A program made the position numbers and the translations under genes. The notes under the pieces are model-generated. The model was not told the DNA's origin, searched no databases, and saw nothing but the letters and a program-made list of their open reading frames with translations. Source: Vibrio crassostreae (GTDB lineage: Bacteria; Pseudomonadota; Gammaproteobacteria; Enterobacterales; Vibrionaceae). From it: a stretch of 64,000 bases of DNA. Shown here in pieces: positions 27,115-36,121 of this stretch. Location: NCBI RefSeq assembly GCF_024347415.1, contig NZ_AP025476.1:1736001-1800000 (forward strand), given 5' to 3'. Each line of letters opens with the position of its first letter. Position 1 is the first letter of the stretch.

Positions 27115-27789
27115 CTATACGGTATAAATAATGAGCTGTAGCGCCATATATCCGGTATAGAAGCCGTAAATGAGGATTAAAATTGCGCCTAGTTGGCGAA
27201 ATAAGTCAGCTTGTTGCAGTTTTTTGAGGAAATTGGCACCCATGCCAACTGTTAACATTGCCGGAAGCGTGCCTAAACCGAAAGCAAGCATGATACCGGC
27301 TCCGTTGTACCAACTTCCTGATACGGCTGCCCACGTAAGCATAGAGTAAACCAGGCCGCATGGAAGCCAACCCCAAATAAAGCCAAACGGCAAAGCGTGG
27401 CTAGGGTGCTTCAATGGTAGAAATGATTTACCTAAAGGAGATATATAGCGCCATAGTTTCTGTCCGATCTTTTCAAAGAACAACAAGCCGAACCACCATT
27501 TACCGATATACAAACCTAAGACGATCATAAAGCCAGCAGCAAATAATCGCAGCCAACCCAGCAGAGCGTTAAAATCGCTTAGCTGACCTATCGAAGAAAT
27601 TGCGCCGCCAATCACACCACCAATCACGGCATAACTTAGCAAGCGTCCTAGGTTATAAAGCAGGGGAATAACAGGGGAAGGTTTACTGTTGCCAATCGAA
27701 AGAAGCGACGCAATACCACCACACATTCCCATGCAGTGGCCTGCGCCGATCAATCCAACAACAAAGGCTCCGATCCAATCAGGCGTCAT
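27115..27789 (-). CDS. Sulfite exporter TauE/SafE-type membrane protein of the cbb3 cluster
   Basis: 224-aa inner-membrane protein with six hydrophobic segments and a conserved start GAFVVGLIGAGHCMGMCGGIASLL. It belongs to the DsbD-like 'sulfite exporter TauE/SafE' (DUF/COG2836) group that accompanies ccoS in many gammaproteobacteria. The GHCxGMCGG motif has a Cys-His pattern that suggests copper or redox handling during oxidase assembly. It overlaps ccoS by 11 bases. Confidence 0.88.
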   Translation of the reverse strand: MTPDWIGAFVVGLIGAGHCMGMCGGIASLLSIGNSKPSPVIPLLYNLGRLLSYAVIGGVIGGAISSIGQLSDFNALLGWLRLFAAGFMIVLGLYIGKWWFGLLFFEKIGQKLWRYISPLGKSFLPLKHPSHALPFGFIWGWLPCGLVYSMLTWAAVSGSWYNGAGIMLAFGLGTLPAMLTVGMGANFLKKLQQADLFRQLGAILILIYGFYTGYMALQLIIYTV

Positions 27790-28015
27790 CGTTCTTTTTG
27801 TCTACGTTAGTTTGGCTTTCGCTGTAAGCTGTCTCATTCTTGACAGGTTTGCTATCAGAATGGTTGTGAGCCTTTTCGTCTTCATCAAACAGAATGTTGT
27901 GACCTTGACGTTCTAGATCTTCAAACTGTTCGCTCTTCACCGCCCATAGAAAAATACCAACAGCGATGCACACTAGTACAATCGCAATGGGGATCAGGAT
28001 GTATAAACTTTCCAT
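27779..28015 (-). CDS. ccoS: cbb3 oxidase assembly protein CcoS
   Basis: 78-aa protein with one N-terminal membrane helix (about residues 4-26, LYILIPIAIVLVCIAVGIFLW) followed by WAVKSEQFEDLERQGHNILFDED, the family signature. The C-terminal 30 residues are polar. CcoS is needed to insert haem and copper into CcoN. Its start overlaps the ccoI stop by one base and its end overlaps the next gene, so it is tightly coupled. Confidence 0.95.
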   Translation of the reverse strand: MESLYILIPIAIVLVCIAVGIFLWAVKSEQFEDLERQGHNILFDEDEKAHNHSDSKPVKNETAYSESQTNVDKKNDDA

Positions 28016-30387
28016 TATTTACCTTGCTCTTTTAAAAGCCTTAACGAGTTAGACACAACAATAATAGAGCTGGCAGACATGCCAACAACGGCGATGTATG
28101 GAGCAACCAAACCTGCAACAGCCAATGGAAGAATGAGTAAGTTATACCCTAATGACCAAGCTAGGTTTTCACGGATTATCTTACGCGTTTTTAACGCCAA
28201 AGTACGCGACTTAAGTAATCTATCGAGTTTATCACCCAACAACACCATATCCGCAGAAGCTTTCGCCACATCCGTACCGCCACCCATAGCAACTGAAAGG
28301 TGAGCACCCGCAAGAATAGGGGCATCGTTAATGCCATCGCCAACCATCATGGTAATGTCACTTGCATCTCGAGAGTTCAAGTAAGCAAGTTTATCTTCAG
28401 GCTTCGCGTTAGCAACAATGTCTGTAATACCGATCTCTTCAGCAACAGGCTTCGCGTTAATCAAAGAATCGCCAGTAAGCAGAGTCGTTTTGATTCCCGC
28501 TTCTTTAAATTGCTTAATAAACTCGATGCTTTCTTTGCGAATGGGATCTTCATAAGTAAACGTTGCGATATGACGGCCCGCCATCGACAAGTAAATACCG
28601 TTACTTTCCGATGGTTGAGCTTCACCCAAAATGAACTCACTACTGCCGATCGCTACTTCCAAGCCATTCCACTCACCAGTAATACCTGAACCGATCACGT
28701 TATTGACAGACTCTACTTCAATATCATCTGAAATATGAGTTTTAAACGCTTTCGCAATAGGGTGGTTAGCGTGTTGCTCCAAGCTCGCCGCTACTTTGAG
28801 ACAGGTGTCTTTATCAAGCTCAGCGAAGGTTTCAACTTGGCTGATACGAATATCACCCTCAGTCAATGTGCCTGTTTTATCAATGATCAAGTGATTCACT
28901 TTGCACAAGGTTTCAAATACATGGCCTTTACGCAGCAAGATACCGAAGTTACCCATACGAGAAGTGGAACAGGTAATTGCCGTCGGTGTCGCGAGTGACA
29001 GAGCACACGGACAAGTCGCAACGAGTACAGACAACATGATCCAGAAAGCGTCTTCTGGTCGTGTTTGGTGCCAGTAGAACCAAGTGCCAAATGAAATGAT
29101 CAAGATAACCGCAACAAAGTATCGCGCTACTACATCGGCAATTTCAGCAATTCTAGGTTTAGAAAGTTGCGCTTCATCTTGCAGGCGAACGATATTGGAA
29201 ATCACCGAATCCGCTTTTGATGTCATCACTTCCAGTTCAAACGACTCGTCACCATTCAATGTACCAGCGAAGACAGTATCACCCTCGTTTTTTACTACGT
29301 GGATAGATTCACCAGTCAGCATCGATTCATCAATATGAACTCGACCAGACAGTACTTTGCCATCGGCAGGAATGTGTTCACCCGGAAGAACGCGAATTTG
29401 GTCGCCAACTTTTAAGGTTTTTACCGGAACTTGTTCGCCATCTAACGTTGTTGCCATAGCAGGAACGAGCTTAAGCAGGTTACCACTAGCAGCAGCTGCT
29501 TTACGACGAGCGCGCATTTCAAGGAAACGACCAAGCAGTAAGAAGAAGGTAAACATCGAGATAGATTCGAAGAATACTTCACCTTTCTCTGTCACCGTTG
29601 CGACCAAACTTGCAACATAGGCAAACAACAGAGCAATCGACACAGGCACATCCATACCCAATGTTCGCCCTTTGAGGCTACGCCACGCATTGATATAGAA
29701 AGGCAATGCAGAGTAGAGCAAAACCGGTGTTGCGAAGATTAAGCTGACCCAACGGAAGTAGCTTTTGAATTCGGGCTCAAGGTTACCAAAGACTTCAAGA
29801 TAAAGCGCCACAGCCAGCATCATGACCTGCATGGTTGCTAAACCAGCAATACCAAGACGATAGAGATAATTCTTCATCGAACGGTGATAGGCGGCTTCTT
29901 GTTGATCAGCCTCGAATGGTGCGGCTTTATAACCTAGGGTGTGGATTGCAGACAACAGCTCGCTCAGTTTAGCCTGAGTGTTGTCCCAACTGAGCAGGGC
30001 GCGGTTAGTCGTGGTATTAACACGAATACTAACAACCCCTAACTTTGAAGAGACTTGCTTCTCAATAAGCCATGCACAAGCAGCACAAGAGACACCTTCT
30101 AGTGACAATGTCACTTCAGAGGTATTTTCAGAGTTACGGACGAACTCCAATTGAACATCTTCGTTGTCGTAATGACTGAGTGCCAGAAGTTGCTCTGGCA
30201 CGAGATCCGCTTTTTCAGCTGGAGCGGTACGATATTGGTAGTAAGAGACCAAGCCGCTATCAACGATTGTCTGGGCTACGGTTTCGCAGCCCGGACAACA
30301 CATCTGCCGCACCGATCCTAAGATTTCTACTTTAAAATCCGTTTCCGCTGGTACATCTTCACCGCAGTGATAACAGGATTCACACAT
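28015..30387 (-). CDS. ccoI: Copper-exporting P-type ATPase CcoI (FixI)
   Basis: 790-aa inner-membrane P1B ATPase that supplies copper for the cbb3 oxidase. N-terminal cysteine-rich segment (CxxC motifs at CESCYHCGE and CCPGCETVAQ, about residues 2-40), an HMA domain with GVSCAACAWLIEK (about 95-107), eight membrane helices, the intramembrane copper motif CPC in TCPCALSLATP, phosphorylation motif DKTGTLTEG and hinge VGDGINDAP. A perfect 13-bp matS-like sequence is embedded at 30102-30114. It is in the assembly operon ccoHIS, six bases after ccoH. Confidence 0.96.
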   Translation of the reverse strand: MCESCYHCGEDVPAETDFKVEILGSVRQMCCPGCETVAQTIVDSGLVSYYQYRTAPAEKADLVPEQLLALSHYDNEDVQLEFVRNSENTSEVTLSLEGVSCAACAWLIEKQVSSKLGVVSIRVNTTTNRALLSWDNTQAKLSELLSAIHTLGYKAAPFEADQQEAAYHRSMKNYLYRLGIAGLATMQVMMLAVALYLEVFGNLEPEFKSYFRWVSLIFATPVLLYSALPFYINAWRSLKGRTLGMDVPVSIALLFAYVASLVATVTEKGEVFFESISMFTFFLLLGRFLEMRARRKAAAASGNLLKLVPAMATTLDGEQVPVKTLKVGDQIRVLPGEHIPADGKVLSGRVHIDESMLTGESIHVVKNEGDTVFAGTLNGDESFELEVMTSKADSVISNIVRLQDEAQLSKPRIAEIADVVARYFVAVILIISFGTWFYWHQTRPEDAFWIMLSVLVATCPCALSLATPTAITCSTSRMGNFGILLRKGHVFETLCKVNHLIIDKTGTLTEGDIRISQVETFAELDKDTCLKVAASLEQHANHPIAKAFKTHISDDIEVESVNNVIGSGITGEWNGLEVAIGSSEFILGEAQPSESNGIYLSMAGRHIATFTYEDPIRKESIEFIKQFKEAGIKTTLLTGDSLINAKPVAEEIGITDIVANAKPEDKLAYLNSRDASDITMMVGDGINDAPILAGAHLSVAMGGGTDVAKASADMVLLGDKLDRLLKSRTLALKTRKIIRENLAWSLGYNLLILPLAVAGLVAPYIAVVGMSASSIIVVSNSLRLLKEQGK
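30102..30114. promoter_or_regulatory. matS site for MatP (perfect consensus match)
   Basis: GTGACAATGTCAC fits the matS consensus GTGAC-RNY-GTCAC at all positions. It lies inside ccoI. Together with dif (8 kb away) and matP (23 kb away) it supports a Ter-macrodomain location. The consensus is the one known from E. coli, and Vibrio MatP is assumed to read it. Confidence 0.65.
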
Positions 30388-30392
30388 AAGCT

Positions 30393-30872
30393 TTAGTTCG
30401 TTAGTTGAGTAGGAGTATCAATAGGGAAGTTCATGCGACCTTGCACTAACCATTCAGAATTATGCGGAGAAAGCTCGATAAACCATGGACCTTGCATTTC
30501 ATGGTCCAGAGTCAACGTGTAGTTGCCTCTCGCATCAGCGGTCAGTAGCTGAGTAAAATCACGGTCAGGCAGCGTTCGGTGCACGAACATTGCGCTAATA
30601 GCAGGGAAGTGGTCTAGCTTGCCTTTGTCGAGAGTAATGATAACCGAGTTACCTTTCTCGCTAACTGAAGCTGATAGGCCAAGCTCTTTAGCAACGTTTA
30701 CTTTTGAAATGTCGACATTAATACCTTTACCTTTTTTATAGTAATCTTCAGTAACAACGTGAACTGAATGGTTGGTAAGTATCGCGACTCGAACCAACGT
30801 TAGCATAGAAACGCCAACGGTTAGGAAGAGCAAAAACCACGGCCAAAACTGCTTATACCAAGGTTGTTCCAT
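30393..30872 (-). CDS. ccoH: cbb3 oxidase assembly protein CcoH (FixH)
   Basis: 159-aa membrane-anchored protein: one N-terminal helix (about residues 9-29, FWPWFLLFLTVGVSMLTLVRV) and a periplasmic domain, with VVTEDYYKKGKGIN directly after the helix, as in FixH. CcoH assists assembly and stability of the oxidase with CcoI. It begins the assembly operon, about 110 bases beyond the ccoP terminator. Confidence 0.93.
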   Translation of the reverse strand: MEQPWYKQFWPWFLLFLTVGVSMLTLVRVAILTNHSVHVVTEDYYKKGKGINVDISKVNVAKELGLSASVSEKGNSVIITLDKGKLDHFPAISAMFVHRTLPDRDFTQLLTADARGNYTLTLDHEMQGPWFIELSPHNSEWLVQGRMNFPIDTPTQLTN

Positions 30873-30947
30873 ATTATTATTCTCAATATATACAATGAAA
30901 TAAAACTATTTTTTACAAACACTTAAGGTTATAACTGTAAAAGAAAG

Positions 30948-30970
30948 ACAGCCCCTTAAGAAGGGGCTGT
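30948..30970 (-). terminator. Terminator after ccoP
   Basis: Stem ACAGCCCCTT / AAGGGGCTGT with a 3-base loop; on the minus strand followed by CTTTCTTTT. It separates ccoNOQP from ccoHIS. Confidence 0.85.
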
Positions 30971-30980
30971 TATCATTATG

Positions 30981-31955
30981 TTACTCTTTATCTGAGTTGC
31001 TGAGGCTCCAGACGTAGGCTGAGACGAGCTGAACCTTATCCTCACCGAGGATGTCTTTCCAAGCCGGCATTACACCAGAACGTCCGTACATGACTGTTTC
31101 CGTCACATCAGCGCGAGAATCACCGAATAGCCAGTCGCGGTCAGTTAGGTCAGGTGCGCCAACAGCAGGGTTACCCTTACCATCAGTACCGTGACACGCT
31201 GCACACACTACAAAGCGAGCTTTACCAGCCTCTGCTTCACGTGCGTTTACGCTACGACCAGAAAGGCTAAGCGTGTAGCTAACTACTTCTTTTACGCCTT
31301 CTTCGCCAAGAGCGTCTTTCCAACCTGGCATTTGACCGACACGACCATGCATGATGGTAGTAACGATAGCTTGTGGTTCACCACCATATAGCCATGCGTT
31401 ATCAGTTAGGTTCGGGAAACCTTTCTGACCACGAGCATCAGAGCCGTGACACTGAGAACAGTTTTGTAGGAACAAACGTTGGCCCACTTTGATTGCGTCA
31501 GCATCTGATGCAATGTCAGGGACAGAACGTAGACCATTTTCGTCGTGAGCTAGCTTTCTGAATGCTTCACCAAAGTAGGTGTCTGCATCATCAAGCTCTT
31601 TCGCGTATGCATCTAACTGTTTGTTTGCTTGCGCAGCAGCGATTGCAGAGCGAGACTCTTCTACGCTACGAACTGTTTGGTTTGAACTCGTCCAACCTAG
31701 TAGACCTTTAAAGTTGCCAAGGCCTGGGTATAGAGCTAGATAAACAGCTGCAAACACAATTGTGCTAACGAAAAGGTATGTCCACCATTTAGGAAGTGGG
31801 TTATTAAGCTCACGAATACCATCGTATTCATGGCCCATATCATGACCTTCTTCTACACCTGTTTTATCGTTGGAACACCAACGAAGTAAGGCTGCACAGC
31901 CAATCAGCGTACCGATTGTGATTACTGTTACCCAAATACTCCAGAATGTACTCAT
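30981..31955 (-). CDS. ccoP: cbb3 oxidase dihaem cytochrome c subunit CcoP
   Basis: 324-aa membrane-anchored subunit that takes electrons from soluble cytochromes. Two N-terminal hydrophobic segments (about residues 5-25 and 57-77) are separated by a cytoplasmic loop with the NNPLPKWW motif. Two haem c sites follow: CSQCH at Cys166-His170 and CAACH at Cys251-His255, with axial Met candidates in VGQMPGWK and SGVMPAWK. The start codon overlaps the ccoQ stop by one base. Confidence 0.97.
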   Translation of the reverse strand: MSTFWSIWVTVITIGTLIGCAALLRWCSNDKTGVEEGHDMGHEYDGIRELNNPLPKWWTYLFVSTIVFAAVYLALYPGLGNFKGLLGWTSSNQTVRSVEESRSAIAAAQANKQLDAYAKELDDADTYFGEAFRKLAHDENGLRSVPDIASDADAIKVGQRLFLQNCSQCHGSDARGQKGFPNLTDNAWLYGGEPQAIVTTIMHGRVGQMPGWKDALGEEGVKEVVSYTLSLSGRSVNAREAEAGKARFVVCAACHGTDGKGNPAVGAPDLTDRDWLFGDSRADVTETVMYGRSGVMPAWKDILGEDKVQLVSAYVWSLSNSDKE

Positions 31956-32128
31956 TACTTCGTCACTCCTTGATTTTTATCTTTCGCAGGTGCTTCATCA
32001 GCGAACACTAGGTTTGCATCTTCGTCGAAGCGCGACTTACGATTTTTACCGAAAGCCCACCAAACGATGCCGATGAAACAAGCAAAAACAGTAACAGTCC
32101 AAACACTTTGAAATGTAATAATGTCCAT
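31955..32128 (-). CDS. ccoQ: cbb3 oxidase small subunit CcoQ
   Basis: 57-aa single-helix protein. The N-terminal segment MDIITFQSVWTVTVFACFIG continues into IVWWAFGKNRKSRFDEDANL, the usual CcoQ layout of helix, aromatic pair and charged DEDANLVF tail. It stabilises the CcoNO-CcoP interaction. It lies between ccoO (9-base gap) and ccoP (1-base overlap). The gene is short and easily missed. Confidence 0.95.
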   Translation of the reverse strand: MDIITFQSVWTVTVFACFIGIVWWAFGKNRKSRFDEDANLVFADEAPAKDKNQGVTK

Positions 32129-32137
32129 AATTATTCC

Positions 32138-32758
32138 TTATTTCATTGCGTGGCCAAGCGATTGAAGGTAAGCGATGATTGCATCCATCTCTGTTTTTCC
32201 TTCAACATCTTGTTTAGCGTTAGCAATTTGTTCGTCTGTGTAAGGAACACCAAATTGGTTACGGAAGATTTCAAGCTTCTGTTTAGTCAATTTGCCATCA
32301 AGTACATTCTCAGCAAGCCATGGGAAACCAGGCATGTTTGATTCAGGAACAAGTTCACGAGGGTCGATAAGGTGAACACGGTGCCACTCATCAGAGTAAC
32401 GATCACCAACACGCGCTAGATCAGGACCAGTACGCTTAGAACCCCATAGGAATGGGTGTTCCCAAACGCTTTCGCCAGCTACAGAGTAGTGACCGTAACG
32501 TTCCGTTTCAGAGCGGAAAGGACGAATCATTTGGCTGTGACATACGTTACAACCTTCGCGAATGTAGATATCACGACCTTCCATTTCCAGAGCAGAGTAA
32601 ACGCGTAGATTTTCTACAGGTTCAGTCGTCTGCTTTTGGAAAATAAGCGGGGTAATTTCTACTAAAGCACCAAAACTGATAGCAATAACGATAAGAATCG
32701 CTAGTAGGCCAACGTTCTTCTCTACCAACTCATGGCGATTATTTGAATTTGAGCTCAT
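32138..32758 (-). CDS. ccoO: cbb3 oxidase monohaem cytochrome c subunit CcoO
   Basis: 206-aa membrane-anchored cytochrome c. N-terminal helix at about residues 15-38, then the haem c site CNVCH at Cys70-Cys73-His74 followed by [18 protein letters not shown], the family signature. Axial Met is probably in [11 protein letters not shown]-terminal [19 protein letters not shown] ending is typical. Second gene of ccoNOQP, 11 bases after ccoN. Confidence 0.97.
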   Translation of the reverse strand: MSSNSNNRHELVEKNVGLLAILIVIAISFGALVEITPLIFQKQTTEPVENLRVYSALEMEGRDIYIREGCNVCHSQMIRPFRSETERYGHYSVAGESVWEHPFLWGSKRTGPDLARVGDRYSDEWHRVHLIDPRELVPESNMPGFPWLAENVLDGKLTKQKLEIFRNQFGVPYTDEQIANAKQDVEGKTEMDAIIAYLQSLGHAMK

Positions 32759-32769
32759 TCTAAATCTCC

Positions 32770-34197
32770 TTAAGCCGGTTGAGGGATAGCTTTAAGGCTA
32801 TCTTTAGGTGCAGAAACAGTTTTGTACGTGTTGTATGCCATTAAGAACATACCAGATAGGAAGATGAAACCACCTAAGAAACGTACAAAGTAGAACGGGT
32901 AAGATGCTTCTACAGATTCAACGAAGCTGTAAGTTAATGTACCGTCAGAGTTAACTGCACGCCACATCAGACCTTGCATCACACCTGAGATCCACATTGC
33001 AACAATATAGAAAACCGTACCAATCGTTGCTAACCAGAAGTGAACATTGATTAGAGATACAGAGTACATACGCTCTTGACCAAATAGTTTAGGAACTAAG
33101 TGGTAAACCGAACCGATAGAAACCATTGCAACCCAACCTAACGCACCAGAGTGAACGTGACCGATAGTCCAGTCCGTGTAGTGAGATAGTGCGTTAACCG
33201 TTTTGATTGCCATCATTGGGCCTTCGAATGTCGACATGCCGTAGAATGATAGAGAAACGATTAGGAAACGTAGGATTGGGTCGTAGCGAAGCTTATGCCA
33301 CGCGCCAGATAGAGTCATAATACCGTTGATCATGCCACCCCAAGATGGAGCAAACAGAACCAAAGACATAACCATACCTAGAGATTGAGTCCAGTCAGGA
33401 AGTGCTGTGTAGTGTAGGTGGTGAGGACCAGCCCAGATATACAGAGACACGAGAGCCCAGAAGTGAACAATCGACAAACGGTAGGAGTAAACAGGGCGAC
33501 CAGCTTGTTTAGGTACGAAGTAGTACATCATACCTAGGAAACCAGCTGTCAATAGGAAGCCTACCGCATTGTGTCCGTACCACCATTGCACCATTGCATC
33601 GATCGCACCGGAATAAATCGAGTACGATTTAAACGCAGATACAGGAACAGCCAGGCTGTTAACGATGTGCAACACGGCAACCGTGATGATGAAGGCTCCG
33701 AAGAACCAGTTCGCTACGTAAATGTGCGATGTCTTACGCTTAATCATGGTTCCGAAGAACACGATTGCATAAGCTACCCACACAAGAGTAATAGCAATAT
33801 CGATTGGCCATTCAAGTTCTGCGTATTCTTTACCAGAGGTTAAACCTAACGGTAAAGTAATTGCAGCGGACAGGATAATCGCTTGCCAACCCCAAAAGGT
33901 AAAGGCTACGAGAGGGCCACCAAAGAGACGCGTCTGACAGGTACGTTGTACAACATAATATGATGTTGCAAACAGCGCACTTGTACCGAACGCAAAAATA
34001 ACCGCATTAGTATGCAGGGGACGTAAACGACTGTACGTCAACCACGGCGTATCAAAGTTTAGCTGTGGCCAAACTAATTGAGCGGCAATCAAAACACCAA
34101 CGCCCATACCGACAATACCCCACAAAATTGTAACTAGGGTAAATTGACGGACGACCGTATAGTTGTAGTTTTGTTCAAGCTGCTTTTCTTGGCTCAT
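32770..34197 (-). CDS. ccoN: cbb3 oxidase catalytic subunit CcoN
   Basis: 475-aa haem-copper oxidase subunit I with twelve membrane helices; it reduces oxygen at a haem b3-CuB centre with high affinity. Metal-ligand regions are visible as [23 protein letters not shown] (with the cross-linked Tyr-His region in this family), [11 protein letters not shown] and the [11 protein letters not shown] helix. The start at 34197 is preferred to the ATG two codons upstream because GGAAG lies at the proper distance. The regulatory region 34198-34455 shows no canonical FNR palindrome by eye. Confidence 0.96.
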   Translation of the reverse strand: MSQEKQLEQNYNYTVVRQFTLVTILWGIVGMGVGVLIAAQLVWPQLNFDTPWLTYSRLRPLHTNAVIFAFGTSALFATSYYVVQRTCQTRLFGGPLVAFTFWGWQAIILSAAITLPLGLTSGKEYAELEWPIDIAITLVWVAYAIVFFGTMIKRKTSHIYVANWFFGAFIITVAVLHIVNSLAVPVSAFKSYSIYSGAIDAMVQWWYGHNAVGFLLTAGFLGMMYYFVPKQAGRPVYSYRLSIVHFWALVSLYIWAGPHHLHYTALPDWTQSLGMVMSLVLFAPSWGGMINGIMTLSGAWHKLRYDPILRFLIVSLSFYGMSTFEGPMMAIKTVNALSHYTDWTIGHVHSGALGWVAMVSIGSVYHLVPKLFGQERMYSVSLINVHFWLATIGTVFYIVAMWISGVMQGLMWRAVNSDGTLTYSFVESVEASYPFYFVRFLGGFIFLSGMFLMAYNTYKTVSAPKDSLKAIPQPA

Positions 34198-34455
34198 TTG
34201 CATGCTTCCAATTTCTTATTTACTACACTTTACTTCCAACACGACTCACGTCGTAATGCCACCCAAATTAGAAAAGGAAATTCAGCCTATTCAGGGCTTT
34301 ATTTCCACTTGCTGATTTTAAAAAAAAGTGGCATTTTCAACGCGACACTATACTTGAATTAACAAATCAATGACAGAGTAGTAACCTTACGCTTGGTCAG
34401 GAATTGGATTTTTATTTAAAAACTTTGAACTTTGTAACAAGGAGTAAAGATTATA

Positions 34456-34821
34456 ATGGCGGCACAAAAGCTAACAAAAGGCAGGCTTGTTCAAATTATC
34501 GTCATGTTGGTTATTTTAATAGCTGCATTTACTTGGAGAACAGTAACATACGATAATGACGAAACAGTGAACTGTATCGTTTCAAAACCTTGTGAATTTG
34601 GTATTGATAATCATAATGTTTTAATTTCGGGCGATAACCTAGGGTATTCGATCGAAACATCTAAAACTGGCAAATTTATCATTAGCTATAATGAAAGCGG
34701 AATTCTGAAAGAAAAAGGGCCATCAGATTGGCTGTTACAAACTAATGATAAGAATTCCTCAATAACGGTTACATTTCCACAACAGGTGAGCACGTTTTCT
34801 GTAAACCTGTCTAAAGAGTAA
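34456..34821 (+). CDS. Small membrane-anchored protein of unknown function
   Basis: 121-aa protein: one N-terminal membrane helix at about residues 11-30 (LVQIIVMLVILIAAFTWRTV) and a periplasmic domain of about 85 residues predicted to be beta-rich, with a Cys pair (NCIVSKPCEFG) that could form a disulfide. A good ribosome site (AAGGAG) precedes the ATG. I do not recognise the family. It is divergent from ccoN and lies 115 bases before nosP, so it could be expressed with either respiratory or nitric-oxide signalling genes. Confidence 0.75.
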   Translation: MAAQKLTKGRLVQIIVMLVILIAAFTWRTVTYDNDETVNCIVSKPCEFGIDNHNVLISGDNLGYSIETSKTGKFIISYNESGILKEKGPSDWLLQTNDKNSSITVTFPQQVSTFSVNLSKE

Positions 34822-34936
34822 CAGAGAGAAAACTGGGGTACGCCTCGGTTCTTTTGATAGAAATATGTACCAAATCAGTGAAACACAATGCATTAAAGTG
34901 TTATAAAGAGAACATTAATAAAGTTTCCCAGAATCT

Positions 34937-36121
34937 ATGAAATTTCTATCAAAAGTCTCTTACTCCCTAGACGATAAAATCGCAGTAGATGAGTTGCTCA
35001 GCGGGGTTGAAAACGCTGACGATATTGCTTGTCTTATTTGCTACTGCACAGAAGAATATTCGACACTCGCTGTTCAGAGATATTTCGTAGACGCTCTCCC
35101 TAACACTCCTGTACATGGCTGTACCACTTGTCACGGCATTATGACAGAAACTGGGTTTCATTCTGGTCCGGTAATTGGCGTACTCATCATTTATGACTCG
35201 GGAATCAACGCCTACGGTACAGGTATCGAGCACTTTAGCGACTCCATAGACCGCAGCACCTTCAGCGCGATCGACAAAGCACTTAAGAACGCCAACCGAG
35301 AGGGCGAAATCCCCGATCTTATCTTGCTGCATTCCACTCCTGGTAATGAAGAGAAGGTGATGGCAGCTATCGATAAAAAGTTTGGTACTGAGGTGCCTAT
35401 TATTGGCGGTAGTGCTGCGGACAATCAGGTTTCTGGAAATTGGAGCATCTTCACCGAAGAGTCGCTATCTATAAATGGCGTATCTTTAACGGTGGTGTTT
35501 GCGTCTCAGTCAATCTATTCCTCTTTCAGTGCAGGTCATACGCCTACACGTTACTCAGGCACTGTGACTAAAGTACGAAATAGAATTTTGCTGGAGATAG
35601 ACCATCGGCCAGCTGCCACAGTTTATAACGAATGGACCAATTTTCACCTAGGTGGCAGTGACGATGGCTATATCTTTGAAAAATCGTCTGTTTATCCTTT
35701 GGGGAGGAAAGTTGGCTCATCTTACAACTATCCGTATTTCAAGCTCTCTCACTCTATCCGAGAAACAGAGTGCAACGGGATCGAGCTCTTCACCGACATT
35801 AGTGAAGGTGACACCATCTATCTAATGCAAGGCTCTAAACAACAGTTAATAAGCCGTGCCGCTAATATCATTCATTCTTCTTATTACAACGATATGGATC
35901 TTGAAGAGAAGCTCGGAGCAATCAACATTTTTTGCGCGGGCCCAATGCTCAACCTAAAGCAAGATATGGAAGAGGTTTGCGAGCAAATAAATCAAGCACT
36001 TAATGGGCTTCCATACATATGTCCGTTCACGTTTGGTGAGCAAGGCAGGCTCTCTGGTGGCGAAAACGCACACGGGAATTTAATGGTATCGTCTGCAACG
36101 TTTTATAGGTTGAAAAAGTAA
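34937..36121 (+). CDS. nosP: FIST-domain sensor, NosP-like
   Basis: 394-aa cytoplasmic protein with FIST N-terminal (about residues 30-215) and FIST C-terminal (about 225-370) domains. Segments such as PVHGCTTCHGIM, GGSAADNQVSGNWS and CAGPMLNLKQDMEEV are typical. In V. cholerae, Pseudomonas, Legionella and Shewanella, haem-binding FIST proteins named NosP are encoded next to a hybrid histidine kinase and sense nitric oxide. Here the stop codon overlaps the kinase start by one base, the same arrangement. Haem binding is inferred, not visible from a motif. Confidence 0.8.
   Translation: MKFLSKVSYSLDDKIAVDELLSGVENADDIACLICYCTEEYSTLAVQRYFVDALPNTPVHGCTTCHGIMTETGFHSGPVIGVLIIYDSGINAYGTGIEHFSDSIDRSTFSAIDKALKNANREGEIPDLILLHSTPGNEEKVMAAIDKKFGTEVPIIGGSAADNQVSGNWSIFTEESLSINGVSLTVVFASQSIYSSFSAGHTPTRYSGTVTKVRNRILLEIDHRPAATVYNEWTNFHLGGSDDGYIFEKSSVYPLGRKVGSSYNYPYFKLSHSIRETECNGIELFTDISEGDTIYLMQGSKQQLISRAANIIHSSYYNDMDLEEKLGAINIFCAGPMLNLKQDMEEVCEQINQALNGLPYICPFTFGEQGRLSGGENAHGNLMVSSATFYRLKK

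Noticed and set aside
34358..34374. TTGAA...ATCAA inverted repeat upstream of ccoN as FNR box
   Set aside because: Spacing between half-sites is 7 rather than 4 and one half has a mismatch.
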